A stretch of 64,000 nucleotides of DNA from Corynebacterium senegalense (GCF_900411315.1 NZ_LS990887.1:1194320-1258319); one strand, 5' to 3'; positions 26,196 through 34,810 are shown, numbered from the stretch's first letter. Made by a program: numbers and translations. The notes: generated from the letters alone by a model not told the origin.

Positions 26196-27286
26196 CACGG
26201 TGCCTCCTCCCACACCACGCGCACGCCCACGGGGTTGCCCTCCAGCACCCCGATCTGGTGCACCCAGCGGCGCCCGCCGGGGAGGCGCTTCACCACCACG
26301 ACGTAGTCCACCGCAGCCGCGAGCTGCGAGTGCAGCCCGGCGCGGTCGAGTCCGCCCAGCGCGGCCAGCGCCTCCAACCGGGCGGGGACCTCGTGCACGG
26401 AGTTGGCGTGCAGCGTGCCCGCCCCGCCGTCGTGCCCCGTGTTCAGGGCGGCGAGCAGGTCCACGACCTCGGCGCCCCGGATTTCGCCCACGACGATCCT
26501 GTCGGGGCGCATCCGCAGCGCCTGGCGCACGAGGTCGGCGATGGTGATGCGCCCGATCCCCTCCGCGTTGTCTCCCCGCGTGGTCAGGTTCAGCACGTGC
26601 GGGTGACGCGGGGCCAGCTCAACGGTGTCCTCGATGGCGATGATCCGCTCACCTGGATCCACCTCGGCGAGCATGGCCGACAGCAGGGTTGTCTTCCCCG
26701 CCCCGGTGCCCCCGATGACCAGGAAGGACTTCCGGCGCGCCACGATGTCGCGCAGGAGGCGCAGGCTGTCGTCGTTGAGCGAGCCCGCCTCGCGGAGCTG
26801 GTGGAGGGTGGTGGTGTTGCCGCGCAGCACCCGCAGCGACAGGCACGTCCCGGCCTTCGCTGTCGGTGCGAGCACCGCGTGGAAGCGCAGGAGCGTGCCG
26901 TCCGGGCGGGGCAGGTGGCCGTCGCAGTATGGCTGGGCGTCGTCGAGGCGGCGCCCGCACCCCGCGGCGAGGCGGGTGGCCAGCCTGCGCACCTCCGCCT
27001 CGGACGCGAACGAGATCTCGGCCGGCTCCAACCCGCGGCCCCGGTCAACGTAGACGGTGTCCGCGCCGTTGACGCAGACGTCGGTGACGTCGGCACCCGC
27101 CAACAGCGCCTCCAGGGGTCCGGCGCCCGCGGTCTCGTCGCGCAGGCGGCGCATCACGTCGAGCACGTCGACGTCACTGATCACCACCGCCTCCTCGCGC
27201 ACGATCGCGGCAAGGCGCGCGGGATCGGGGGTGGCTCCCTCGTCCGCGAGGCGCCGCTTCACGCGCTCGATGACCTCGCTGTTCAC
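26195..27286 (-). CDS. tadA: TadA/VirB11-type secretion ATPase
   Basis: 363 residues from GTG 27286, which overlaps the upstream stop (GTGA). Walker A is GGTGAGKTT (about 178-186) and the Asp-box/Walker B region is MRPDRIVVGEIRGAEV. The His-box is TGHDGGAGTLHANS. It powers assembly of the Tad fibre. A longer in-frame upstream extension runs into the Ssd gene and is not likely. In-frame extension and overlap show the operon is tightly packed. Confidence 0.93.
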   Translation of the reverse strand: MNSEVIERVKRRLADEGATPDPARLAAIVREEAVVISDVDVLDVMRRLRDETAGAGPLEALLAGADVTDVCVNGADTVYVDRGRGLEPAEISFASEAEVRRLATRLAAGCGRRLDDAQPYCDGHLPRPDGTLLRFHAVLAPTAKAGTCLSLRVLRGNTTTLHQLREAGSLNDDSLRLLRDIVARRKSFLVIGGTGAGKTTLLSAMLAEVDPGERIIAIEDTVELAPRHPHVLNLTTRGDNAEGIGRITIADLVRQALRMRPDRIVVGEIRGAEVVDLLAALNTGHDGGAGTLHANSVHEVPARLEALAALGGLDRAGLHSQLAAAVDYVVVVKRLPGGRRWVHQIGVLEGNPVGVRVVWEEAP

Positions 27287-28332
27287 AGCCCCACCTCCGA
27301 CAGCACGCGCCGCGCCGCCCTGGTGAGCGGCCGCGCGAGCCTCCCCGGCAGCCCGCTGACCTCTGCCGCGCGCCGCAGACCGCGGATCTCCCCCACTTCG
27401 GCGCAGACGGTGAGCCGGGAGATCTTTTCCACCTCGGCGGCGGCCAGCGAGGACCACCCGCGGTGCCGCAGGACCACCACCGCCGGGGTGCTCGCGGCGG
27501 CGCACTCCGCAGCCATCCGCGCCGCTGCCGCCGCGCCGCGAACCTCCGCCGGGGTGACCACCACCGCGAGGTCGCAGCGGGCGGGCATGAGGCGCACCGG
27601 CGTGTCCACCACCGTCAGGCCGCCGCCCGACACCGCCGACACGACGCGTTCCACCGTGACCCTGTCCAGCGCAAAAGGGTCGTTGATGGAGGTCCTCGCG
27701 TGGGTCAGCACCGCAATGCCGTCTCCGGTGTGCGGCAGGGCGCGGCGCACGTCCTCCCGGTTCACGGCGCCTTCCCCGAGGACGATCTCACCCCACCGGG
27801 CGCCGGCCTCCTCCTCCACGCCGAGCAGGAGGTCCATCCCGCCGGAGTACCGGTGGGCGTCAATGAGCGTCGGCTCGTGGTCCGGGCCCGCAGTGCGGGC
27901 CAGAGAGGCCGCGAAGGTCGAGGCACCGACCCCGCCAGCCGCGGCGAGGACGGCGATCACGGGGTCCTCCCCGCCCACCTGGCTGCCCGCTGCGCCCAGC
28001 AAGCCCACCGCACGAAGGAGCTCCCCCGCCTGGGCGGGGAGGACGAAGGACCTCTCCGCCTGCGGGAAGGATGCGTGGGCTGCGTCGGTGGCCGCCACCT
28101 CCGTGCCGAGCAGGAAGATGCCGGGCCGCGCGGGCCACTCCCGCACCGCGGCGGCGAAGTGCGCGTCCACGAACACCGCGTGCGCGCGGGCGAAGTGGCG
28201 GCCAACGCCGTCGGCCCCGTCCACGTCGACGATCGGGCGCCCGGTGGCGGCGGCGACGTGGAGTGCCTCCGGGTGCAGGAGTGGGTCGTCGATAGCTACG
28301 ACGAGCGGTTCCGCGAGTGGCGAGGTTGTCAT
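27283..28332 (-). CDS. ssd: Ssd/CpaE-like septum-site/ATPase protein
   Basis: 349 residues from ATG 28332 with a GGAGGGTGG ribosome site. The N-terminal third is receiver-like. The C-terminal two thirds is a MinD/ParA-type domain with the deviant Walker A AAAGGVGASTFAASLA and LIDAHRYSGGMDLLLG. Homologues in mycobacteria (Rv3660c) are called septum-site determining proteins; in Tad loci the CpaE relatives place the secretion apparatus at the pole. It heads the minus-strand operon ssd-tadA-tadB-tadC-flp-tadE-tadE2. A perfect DnaA box lies about 55 bases upstream. Confidence 0.86.
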   Translation of the reverse strand: MTTSPLAEPLVVAIDDPLLHPEALHVAAATGRPIVDVDGADGVGRHFARAHAVFVDAHFAAAVREWPARPGIFLLGTEVAATDAAHASFPQAERSFVLPAQAGELLRAVGLLGAAGSQVGGEDPVIAVLAAAGGVGASTFAASLARTAGPDHEPTLIDAHRYSGGMDLLLGVEEEAGARWGEIVLGEGAVNREDVRRALPHTGDGIAVLTHARTSINDPFALDRVTVERVVSAVSGGGLTVVDTPVRLMPARCDLAVVVTPAEVRGAAAAARMAAECAAASTPAVVVLRHRGWSSLAAAEVEKISRLTVCAEVGEIRGLRRAAEVSGLPGRLARPLTRAARRVLSEVGL

Positions 28333-28384
28333 GGCACCACCCTCCACTGGCCGAACCGCAACCACAACGGAGAGCGCGGGAGGC

Positions 28385-28393
28385 TGTGGATAA
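28385..28393 (-). promoter_or_regulatory. consensus DnaA box upstream of ssd
   Basis: TGTGGATAA on the plus strand is TTATCCACA on the minus strand, a perfect match to the bacterial DnaA-box consensus. It lies 53-61 bases before the ssd ATG. One box alone can regulate a promoter but is not an origin. Confidence 0.55.
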
Positions 28394-28450
28394 ACCCCGG
28401 CTTTGTTGATGCATCCCGCACTACCTGGGGAAAGGTCAGAGAAAATAAGG

Positions 28451-28518
28451 GACGGCCCGCGCCTCGGGGGGGGTGTGCGCGGGCCGTCAGTAACCCGGCC
28501 TCGGGGGGGTGGGCCGGG
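28451..28518. promoter_or_regulatory. two adjacent hairpins with oligo-G loops
   Basis: GACGGCCCGCGC pairs with GCGCGGGCCGTC (28451-28462, 28477-28488) around a loop with eight G. CCCGGCC pairs with GGCCGGG (28494-28500, 28512-28518) around a loop with seven G. Both loops begin CTCGGGGGG or TCGGGGGG. There is no U-run, so they are not standard terminators. Confidence 0.7.
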
Positions 28519-28717
28519 GCAGGCCACACTGTATATCGGGGCCGTGCACGAACAAGTATTGCACATCGGGCGGCGCCCAGGCAAGAAACCGGGCCACATT
28601 TCCGAACAACTTTTCTACCCGGAACTATCCCCACCATCCCCTCCCAACCCGCAAAGCCACATCCGCCACACGCGCCACGCTTTCGTTCCCCCACGGACCC
28701 GTCTACACTACGGTGGC

Positions 28718-29578
28718 ATGAACCCCCGCCACGCAGGCCCCGACACGGACCCGACCGGGTCCGCGCTCGCGCTGCGCCCGACTGCGGCGTTCTTCGACCT
28801 CGACAAGACCATCATCGCGACCTCCTCCGTGTACGCGTTCGGGCGCGAGTTCCTCAACAACGGGCTCATCACCCGGCAGGAGGCGCTCGAGATCTCGCTG
28901 ACGAAGGCCTCCTACATGCTCTCCGGCCACACGAGCGAGCAAATGGACAGCACACGCGACTCGCTCACGCAGATGGTGGCGGGGTGGTCCGTCGACGAGG
29001 TCCGCCGCATCACCACCGAGACGATGCACAACGTGGTCACCCCGGCGATCTACGCGGAGGCGCGGGACCTCATCAAGCACCACCGCCACGCGGGCCGCGA
29101 GGTCATCATCATCTCCGCCTCGGCCTCGATCCTGGTCGAGCCAATCGCCCGCGAGCTCGGGGTGGACACGGTGGTGGCCACCGAGCTCGAGGTCGTGGAC
29201 GGAAAACTGACCGGCACCATCACCCGCTACCTCAAGGGTGGAGCCAAGGCCGAGGCCGTGGAGGAGTTCGCGACCTCCCACGGCTATGACCTGGCCCGCA
29301 GCTACGCCTACTCCGACTCGGCCACGGACATCCCCATGCTGGAGATGGTCGGCCACCCCGTCGCGGTCAACCCGGACCGCGCGCTGCGCAAGCACGCCCT
29401 CGTCAACGGGTGGGAGGTGCGCACCTTCAAAAACCCCGTGCCGCTGATTCAGATGCCGAACGCCCGCGAGGTGGGCATCGGTGCTGGGGTGGTCGCCGGC
29501 GTGACGGCGCTGACCGCCGCCGGTTTCTGGCTCACCCAGCGCCTGCTCCGGGACTCGAAGAACCAGAACAGCGCGTAA
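28718..29578 (+). CDS. HAD-IB phosphatase (SerB-like) with C-terminal membrane segment
   Basis: 286 residues. The HAD nucleophile motif DLDKT is near residue 26, SASAS gives motif II and YSDSATDIPML gives the motif IV acids. These mark the IB subfamily (SerB/phosphoserine phosphatase-like). A hydrophobic stretch near 258-276 (GIGAGVVAGVTALTAAGFW) may tether it to the membrane. Orthologues lie next to ssd in mycobacteria (Rv3661). ATG 28718 is chosen because it follows a TACACT -10 by 9 bases. The substrate is unknown; it is unlikely to be the main SerB. Confidence 0.87.
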   Translation: MNPRHAGPDTDPTGSALALRPTAAFFDLDKTIIATSSVYAFGREFLNNGLITRQEALEISLTKASYMLSGHTSEQMDSTRDSLTQMVAGWSVDEVRRITTETMHNVVTPAIYAEARDLIKHHRHAGREVIIISASASILVEPIARELGVDTVVATELEVVDGKLTGTITRYLKGGAKAEAVEEFATSHGYDLARSYAYSDSATDIPMLEMVGHPVAVNPDRALRKHALVNGWEVRTFKNPVPLIQMPNAREVGIGAGVVAGVTALTAAGFWLTQRLLRDSKNQNSA

Positions 29579-29729
29579 CATAATTTGTCTCGCACATGTC
29601 ACAGGTTTATCTAGGATTGGCATTGTGGCGCTTCCGTCCCGGGAGCGTTGTGAAAGCGGTGTTACAGTTGAGCCCGTCGTCATGGTGTTTTCCGCCACAC
29701 GCGAGCGCCCCGAGAAAGGTATTTAGAAC

Positions 29730-30320
29730 ATGAGCAACAAAGGTCTCTACACTGACGGTTCCTCGTCGATCTCCGCGAAGGTTGACTCCATCCCCCTGCG
29801 CGACACCGGGGTTACCCAGCCGGGCCAGGATTCCCTGGGCGCCCTCGTCTCCAACGCGACGGAGCAGGTTTCCACGCTGGTGCGCAGCGAGATTGAGCTA
29901 GCCAAGGCCGAGGTCGTCGGCGAGGTGAAGAAGGGCGCCGTCGGCGGCGGTCTGTTCGCCGGCGCGGGCGTGGTGGCGCTGTACTCCACGTTCTTCTTCT
30001 TCCTCTTCGTCGCCGCGCTGCTCGCGCTGTGGATGCCGTGGTGGGCCGCGTTCCTCATCGTCTTCCTCGTGATGATCGCCGTCGCGGGCGCACTCGCCTT
30101 CGTTGGGTTCAAGAAGATTAAGGCGGTCCGCGCCCCGGAGAAGACAATCTCGTCGGTCAACGAGCTGAAGAACCTCGTCCCGGGCAAGGCGCAGAAGAAC
30201 CTCGAGGAGGACCGCAGCGGCCTCTACACCCACGCCGCCGGCCGCCCCGCGGTCTCCGACAAGGCCTCCCAGGCCCGCCTGAACAACCGCGGCGGCACCA
30301 CCGCCGTGGACGTCGACTAG
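29730..30320 (+). CDS. phage-holin-superfamily-III-like membrane protein
   Basis: 196 residues. A soluble N-terminal part with a helical SLGALVSNATEQVSTLV segment leads to two membrane helices (about 74-95 and 100-122) and a polar C-terminal tail. This is the DUF1469/Actino-holin pattern, a chromosomal family conserved beside marP-type genes in actinobacteria and not a phage relic. Function unknown. A terminator follows. Confidence 0.82.
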   Translation: MSNKGLYTDGSSSISAKVDSIPLRDTGVTQPGQDSLGALVSNATEQVSTLVRSEIELAKAEVVGEVKKGAVGGGLFAGAGVVALYSTFFFFLFVAALLALWMPWWAAFLIVFLVMIAVAGALAFVGFKKIKAVRAPEKTISSVNELKNLVPGKAQKNLEEDRSGLYTHAAGRPAVSDKASQARLNNRGGTTAVDVD

Positions 30321-30338
30321 GCCCCTGCCCCTCTTAAC

Positions 30339-30371
30339 CGCCCGCCGCCTCTCTGAGGCGCGGGCGTTTTT
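30339..30371 (+). terminator. rho-independent terminator
   Basis: CGCCCG(C)CGCCTC pairs with GAGGCGCGGGCG around TCT, with one bulged base, followed by TTTTT. It ends the holin-like gene. Confidence 0.88.
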
Positions 30372-30422
30372 GTAGGCTTGGCACACGTTCCCCGCTTCCG
30401 CTGGCACGGCAGGAGGAAGATC

Positions 30423-31322
30423 ATGTCTCACGCGGGCCGCTCCCCCCGGGTGGTCGAGCTCGAGGGCGACTTTACCCACGAGATGCTCCACACCCGCGGC
30501 CTTCGCCTGCACGCGGCGACGGCGGGTGACCCGGCCGACCCCCTCATCCTGCTCCTCCACGGCACATTCGGCGGATGGTTCGACTACGCGGACGTTCTCG
30601 CGCCGCTGGCGGCGCGGGGGTTCCACGTCGCGGCCCTCGACCTGCGCGGCTACGGGATGTCCGACAAACCCGCCCAGCGCGGGGGCGACGAGATGCTGCT
30701 GAGCGTCGGCGACGTCAAGGGCGCGGTCCTCACACTAGGCCACAGGAACGCCGTGCTCGTCGGGGCTGACACGGGGGGCTCCGTCGCCTGGGCCGCGGCG
30801 GCGGCCCACCCCGATCTCGTCGCCGGTCTCGTGTCCGTCTCCGCGGCGCACCCGGCGGATCTGCGCCGCTGCATGGCCCGCCGCCCGTGGGATTTCCTTC
30901 CCCTCCTCGCCCGCCTCGCGCTCGCGCGGATGCCGGTGGGCGACTGGTTGCGAGCGTGGGCCTACCGCCGCGACCTGCTGCTCAACACCTCTGCGGAGTT
31001 CCACGCCTCGCCCGACTTCGACCGCGTCCTCGAGCTTCGGCTGCGCGCCGCAGAGATCTCCAACGCCCGCCCGTACATCCGCTCGAATTCCCAGCTGCTC
31101 ACGCAGCGCGCGCCGTCCGGGCCCGTCCCCGCTCCAACCCTGCTGCTCCACCCCCCGCTCGGCTTGTGGGGTCCGGTGGCAGCCCGGCAGCGCCGCCGCC
31201 TGCGGGGGCCGGTGACGGAGGACGCGGTGGCCGGGGCGAAAAACCTCCCCCACCTGGAGCGCCCCGCCGGGTTTGCCGACACGATCGCCCGCTTCGCGAC
31301 GTCACTACCCTCCCCCGGTTAG
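30423..31322 (+). CDS. alpha/beta hydrolase, epoxide-hydrolase-like
   Basis: About 299 residues from ATG 30423, which has an AGGAGGAAG ribosome site. The oxyanion loop is HGTFGGWFDY. The nucleophile elbow is VGADTGGSVAW, with Asp rather than Ser as nucleophile, the pattern of epoxide hydrolases and haloalkane dehalogenases. A late HLERP His completes the triad. The mycobacterial EphE gene sits in the same place next to marP. Actual substrate unknown. The stop overlaps the 3' end of the opposing marP gene by four bases. Confidence 0.86.
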   Translation: MSHAGRSPRVVELEGDFTHEMLHTRGLRLHAATAGDPADPLILLLHGTFGGWFDYADVLAPLAARGFHVAALDLRGYGMSDKPAQRGGDEMLLSVGDVKGAVLTLGHRNAVLVGADTGGSVAWAAAAAHPDLVAGLVSVSAAHPADLRRCMARRPWDFLPLLARLALARMPVGDWLRAWAYRRDLLLNTSAEFHASPDFDRVLELRLRAAEISNARPYIRSNSQLLTQRAPSGPVPAPTLLLHPPLGLWGPVAARQRRRLRGPVTEDAVAGAKNLPHLERPAGFADTIARFATSLPSPG

Positions 31323-32521
31323 CGCGCGACGCACTCCCCGGTGTCTACGCCCGGGCCCAGGGCGGACAGCGCGCCCACGTCGCCGATCCCGTCCATGACC
31401 TGCCGCGTGGTGAGTGCGTAGCCAGTCTCGGAGGAGTCCACGGACGCCCCGAAGATCACGCCGGCAACCTCGCCCGCCGGGGTGAGCACGGGCCCGCCCG
31501 AGTTGCCCTGGCGGATGTTGCCGCGCAGGGTGTACGCCTCGCGCTCGACCCTGCCGGTGGCGTAGATGTTCGGCCCGGCGATGGTGATGATGCCGCGCAC
31601 GCGCGCCGCCGCCGCCTCGAAGGGGCCAGACTGGGGGAACCCCATGACCACGGCGTCGTCGCCCGCGGAGAGGGGGTCGGCGGCGAAGGGCAGCGGGTCG
31701 AGCCCGAGGCCCTCGGCGCGCAGGACGGCGAGGTCGGCGCCCGGATCGTAGTAGACCACGGAAGCCTCCTTCACGCCGAAGACGGTGTCGAGCTGGACGG
31801 TGTCGGCGCCCGCGACGACATGGGCGTTGGTCACCACATGGTCCTCGGCGGCGACGAAGCCGGAGCCCATCATGTGGCGCCCGCAGGTCTCGGCGTCGCC
31901 GATGACGTGGATGACGCTGGGACGCACGCGCTTGACCATGGCGGGGTCGATCGCGGAGGGGTCGGGCGCGTCAACCGGGGCGCCAGCGGCGTTGGTGAAG
32001 GGGGAGACCAGGGGCGGCAGGCCGGAGTCGTCGAGAAGCGCCGCGAAGCGGGCGGGGAGCGTTTCGACGCCCGGGGGAGCGATGCGGTCGATGGCCGCGA
32101 GGACGCGCGATTCCCTCAGGCCGGCGCCCGGCGCCCCGGGCAGCGCGGTGGCCAGGGGGATGGAGACGAACCACACCACCAGCGTGACGGCCAGGGCTTG
32201 GAAGACGGCCCCGACCGCGGAGTCGAGCGTCTGCGTCGAGCGGGCCCGGGCGAGATCGCGGATGTGGGCGCCGATGAGCCCGCCGACCACGTTGCCCGTG
32301 CCGGCGAAGAAGACGACCACGGCGATGAGCAGCACCACGCGGATGAACTGGGTTTCAGCCAGCCGCACCACCATCGGGGCCAGGGCGAGGCCGACGACGA
32401 GGCCGGCGAGGATGCCCACCACGGAGAGCACCGCGGACAGGGCCCCGCGCCGCCAGCCGCTCGCGAAGGCGAGGAGGATCATGAGGACGATGATCACGTC
32501 GACGACGAGCGAAGCGGTCAC
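31319..32521 (-). CDS. marP: MarP-family periplasmic serine protease
   Basis: 400 residues from GTG 32521 (AAGGAG upstream; 32548 is another in-frame start). Four CvpA-like membrane helices cover about 5-125, and a trypsin-fold protease follows. The triad is His234 (TNAHVV), Asp263 (GADLAVL) and Ser341 (GNSGGP), almost the same numbers as in M. tuberculosis MarP. Two Cys, near 213 and the C-terminus, can form the activating disulfide known there. In mycobacteria MarP protects against acid by activating a peptidoglycan hydrolase; the role here is inferred by orthology. Confidence 0.93.
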   Translation of the reverse strand: MTASLVVDVIIVLMILLAFASGWRRGALSAVLSVVGILAGLVVGLALAPMVVRLAETQFIRVVLLIAVVVFFAGTGNVVGGLIGAHIRDLARARSTQTLDSAVGAVFQALAVTLVVWFVSIPLATALPGAPGAGLRESRVLAAIDRIAPPGVETLPARFAALLDDSGLPPLVSPFTNAAGAPVDAPDPSAIDPAMVKRVRPSVIHVIGDAETCGRHMMGSGFVAAEDHVVTNAHVVAGADTVQLDTVFGVKEASVVYYDPGADLAVLRAEGLGLDPLPFAADPLSAGDDAVVMGFPQSGPFEAAAARVRGIITIAGPNIYATGRVEREAYTLRGNIRQGNSGGPVLTPAGEVAGVIFGASVDSSETGYALTTRQVMDGIGDVGALSALGPGVDTGECVAR

Positions 32522-32584
32522 GCTGGAAACATCTCCTTCGGCGGTCAAATAGGCTCCCCATCTTACCCCCCGGGCAGCGCCCGC

Positions 32585-33298
32585 CTAGAAGTGCCGCTCG
32601 GCGTTGCGCGAGTTCTTCAGCGCGCGGCGCAGGGGCACGACCCGGTCGCTGTCCCACGGCTCGTCCCAGCCGGCGGCGGAGAGGAGGACGTCGAGAAGCA
32701 GCCCTGTGAAGCCCCAGACCAGGTAACCGTCGACGGCGAAGGCGGGCCCGCTCCAGCCGAGCATGCCCACCTGCAGCCGGTTGGCCGGGTCGAGGAGGTG
32801 GGAGACGGGAACGAAGAAGACGTCGTCGGTTTCGACGGGGCTGGCCACGTGGGGGCTGCCCGGGTCGGCGGAGTAGGCGAGGACGGGGCGCACGGCGCGG
32901 TTGCTGCCGCCGGTGGTCACGGTGGACAGCGTGGCTAGCGGGTCGACGCGCCCCCGCTCGAGGCCGGTTTCCTCCCAGGCCTCGCGCAGCGCGGCGTCGA
33001 CGGGGCCCGCGTCGTTGGGGTCGATGCGCCCGCCGGGGAAGGCCATCTGCCCGGAGTGGCTGCGCATCGTCGGGGTGCGGTGGGTGATGAGCACCCCGGC
33101 GTCGTCCGGGCGCTGTGCTGCGGCGGGGTCGCCGGCGAAGAGCATGAGCACGGCCGCCTCGTCGGGGCGGTCCTTCTGCGGCACCCTGGCCGCGAGCCGC
33201 TCGCGCGCCCGGCGCGACGCGACGCCGTCCTCGAGGCCGTGCACGAGCGGGGCGAGCCAGCCCGGCGCGCGCCCCGGGTTCAGGGGGACGTCTCCCAT
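32585..33298 (-). CDS. NUDIX hydrolase, CoA pyrophosphatase-like
   Basis: 237 residues. The Nudix box GGRIDPNDAGPVDAALREAW...EETGL begins near residue 89. The flanking LITHRTPTMRSHSGQMAFPGG is the CoA-specific (NudL/CoAse) signature. It would hydrolyse CoA or related nucleotides to 4'-phosphopantetheine and ADP. It lies in the marP-nudix-tlpA-nth cluster, 4 bases after the tlpA-like gene stop. Confidence 0.9.
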   Translation of the reverse strand: MGDVPLNPGRAPGWLAPLVHGLEDGVASRRARERLAARVPQKDRPDEAAVLMLFAGDPAAAQRPDDAGVLITHRTPTMRSHSGQMAFPGGRIDPNDAGPVDAALREAWEETGLERGRVDPLATLSTVTTGGSNRAVRPVLAYSADPGSPHVASPVETDDVFFVPVSHLLDPANRLQVGMLGWSGPAFAVDGYLVWGFTGLLLDVLLSAAGWDEPWDSDRVVPLRRALKNSRNAERHF

Positions 33299-33301
33299 CC
33301 C

Positions 33302-33871
33302 CTACACCGCCCCGGCCACGGCGTCGGCGAGCTCGGCGGAGGAGGAGAAGACCTTCGGGAAGGTGGCCACCTTCTCGCCCTCGCGGAACACCACGGTCAG
33401 GGGCACCACACCCGGCAGCCCGAGGGTGCCGGCGAAGCGGTTGTCGCTGTCCTGGTAGCTGGGCAGCCCGACCCCGAGATCCTCCAGGAGGGCGGCGCCG
33501 CGGCCCGCGGCCCGGTCGGCGTGGACCCCGACCACGGTGTACTCGGGGTGCTCGCGCGCGAACTGCTCGACGATCGGCAGCTCGGCGCGGCACGGCTCGC
33601 ACCACCAGGCCCACAGATTCACAACCGTCACGCCGGCGCTCTCGCCCTGCCCGGCGCTGCCGCCGAGGCAGTCCAGCTCCACTCCCCCGACCCCGCCGGC
33701 CGGGCACGCCGGGCGGGGGGCGACGGGCTCTTCGCTTGTCGACGCCCCACCGGCCGCCACCGGCTCGGCCGCGCGCTCCGGCTGGCCGGGGCGCAGCGCC
33801 GCGAGACCGGCGGCCAGGAGCACAGTGACGGCGACGAGGGCGGCGACGCTGTAGATGATCGTGCGGCGCAT
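33302..33871 (-). CDS. TlpA-like membrane-anchored thioredoxin
   Basis: 189 residues. An N-terminal membrane anchor (about 7-25) is followed by a Pro/Glu-rich linker and a thioredoxin domain with the active site WWCEPC (about 90-95) and a cis-Pro segment (GVVPLTVVF). It acts outside the membrane as a thiol-disulfide reductase, and may keep neighbours such as MarP correctly disulfide-bonded (inference). Its ATG directly abuts the nth stop. Confidence 0.9.
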   Translation of the reverse strand: MRRTIIYSVAALVAVTVLLAAGLAALRPGQPERAAEPVAAGGASTSEEPVAPRPACPAGGVGGVELDCLGGSAGQGESAGVTVVNLWAWWCEPCRAELPIVEQFAREHPEYTVVGVHADRAAGRGAALLEDLGVGLPSYQDSDNRFAGTLGLPGVVPLTVVFREGEKVATFPKVFSSSAELADAVAGAV

Positions 33872-34678
33872 CTAGTCCTGCCCTCCCGGCCCGACCATCT
33901 CCAGGATGTGCTGCTTTTCTGCCCCCGTGACCAGGGCGGCCGCCTCGGCAGGCTCGGTCGGCCCGGCGCCGAAGCTGGGGCAGTCGAAGGCGATGGGGCA
34001 CGCCCCGCACGCGGGCTTGCGGGCGTGGCAGACGCGGCGGCCCTGGAAGATGATCCGGTGGGAGAACATCGTCCACTCCTTCTTCTCGACCAGCTCACCC
34101 ACCGCGTGCTCGATCCTGACGGGGTCTTTCTCCTCGGTGAGCCTGAGCCGGTGCACCAGCCGCTGGAAGTGAGTGTCCACCGTCAGGCCGGGCATGCCGA
34201 AGGCGTTGCCACGCACGACGTGGGCCGTCTTGCGGCCGACGCCGGGCAGGGTGACCAGGTCCTCGATGGCTGTGGGGACCTCCCCGCTGTAGTCGGCGAC
34301 GAGCTTCTGCCCGAGTCCGATGAGGTTGGCCGCCTTGGCCCGGTAGAAGCCGGTCGGGCGGATGATCTCCTCCACCTCCGCCTGGCTCGCCGAGGCGTAG
34401 GCCTGGGGCGTCGGGAAGCGCTCGAAGAGGCGGGGTGTGACCTGGTTGACGCGGACGTCGGTGGTCTGGGCCGAAAGCACCGTGGCCACCAGCAGCTCGA
34501 GGGGGGTGGTGAAGTCGAGCTCCGCGTGGGCGTCGGGGAAGGCGGCGGCGAGGGTGCGGTTCACGCGCCGGGCGCGGCGGGTGCGCCCGAGGCTCGTCTC
34601 GCGCCCCTTCGCGGCGGGGTGGGAGCCGGGGCGGCGGTGCCGCTGCGGAGTGAGTCCGGTGCCGCTCGGTTCAGTCAT
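33872..34678 (-). CDS. nth: endonuclease III
   Basis: 268 residues from ATG 34678. The helix-hairpin-helix is [12 protein letters not shown] with the catalytic Lys, the catalytic Asp lies in [10 protein letters not shown], and the 4Fe-4S ligands are in [17 protein letters not shown] (C-X7-C-X2-C-X5-C spacing). It removes oxidised pyrimidines in base excision repair. The N-terminal ~35 residues are a basic extension typical of actinobacteria. A TATAGT -10 element 7 bases upstream makes this ATG a leaderless start. Confidence 0.94.
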   Translation of the reverse strand: MTEPSGTGLTPQRHRRPGSHPAAKGRETSLGRTRRARRVNRTLAAAFPDAHAELDFTTPLELLVATVLSAQTTDVRVNQVTPRLFERFPTPQAYASASQAEVEEIIRPTGFYRAKAANLIGLGQKLVADYSGEVPTAIEDLVTLPGVGRKTAHVVRGNAFGMPGLTVDTHFQRLVHRLRLTEEKDPVRIEHAVGELVEKKEWTMFSHRIIFQGRRVCHARKPACGACPIAFDCPSFGAGPTEPAEAAALVTGAEKQHILEMVGPGGQD

Positions 34679-34685
34679 AGTGGTC

Positions 34686-34693
34686 ACTATAGT
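34686..34693. promoter_or_regulatory. palindromic -10 element shared by nth and the divergent small gene
   Basis: ACTATAGT is its own complement. TATAGT therefore reads on both strands, 7 bases before the nth ATG on the minus strand and about 25 bases before the small plus-strand gene. A second possible box, TAGCAT (34705-34710), lies 7 bases before the small gene. Confidence 0.45.
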
Positions 34694-34717
34694 GAGCCGG
34701 CGGGTAGCATCACACGC

Positions 34718-34810
34718 ATGATCGTCCTCTTCGTCGCCCTTGTCCCGCTGGTCTTCGGCCTTTTCGCCGTGGCGATGGAAAGGCTCGAGGCGGTCGCGCT
34801 CGGCAGCTAG
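34718..34810 (+). CDS. 30-residue single-helix membrane peptide
   Basis: ATG to TAG encodes 30 residues, [20 protein letters not shown] then [10 protein letters not shown]. This is one membrane helix with a short acidic tail. It follows a -10 box (TAGCAT) by 7 bases, so it would be leaderless, and it fills the gap between nth and glxR. I recall short proteins of this form annotated in this place in other corynebacteria. Function unknown; small membrane peptides often modulate a larger partner. Confidence 0.55.
   Translation: MIVLFVALVPLVFGLFAVAMERLEAVALGS

Larger units (their letters stand above)
28333..28717. other. 385-bp intergenic region between ssd and the SerB-like gene
   Basis: This divergent region holds a perfect DnaA box (28385-28393), two successive GC-rich hairpins with oligo-G loops (28451-28488 and 28494-28518), and a TACACT -10 box (28703-28708) for the plus-strand gene. 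No coding frame here is convincing. Confidence 0.7.

Noticed and set aside
28403..28717. An upstream in-frame extension of the SerB-like gene
   Set aside because: It runs through the GC hairpins and G-runs, and the -10 box lies just before ATG 28718.
32355..34076. A 573-codon minus-strand frame across marP, nudix, tlpA and nth
   Set aside because: It crosses four well-supported genes in another frame and is Arg-rich without motifs.
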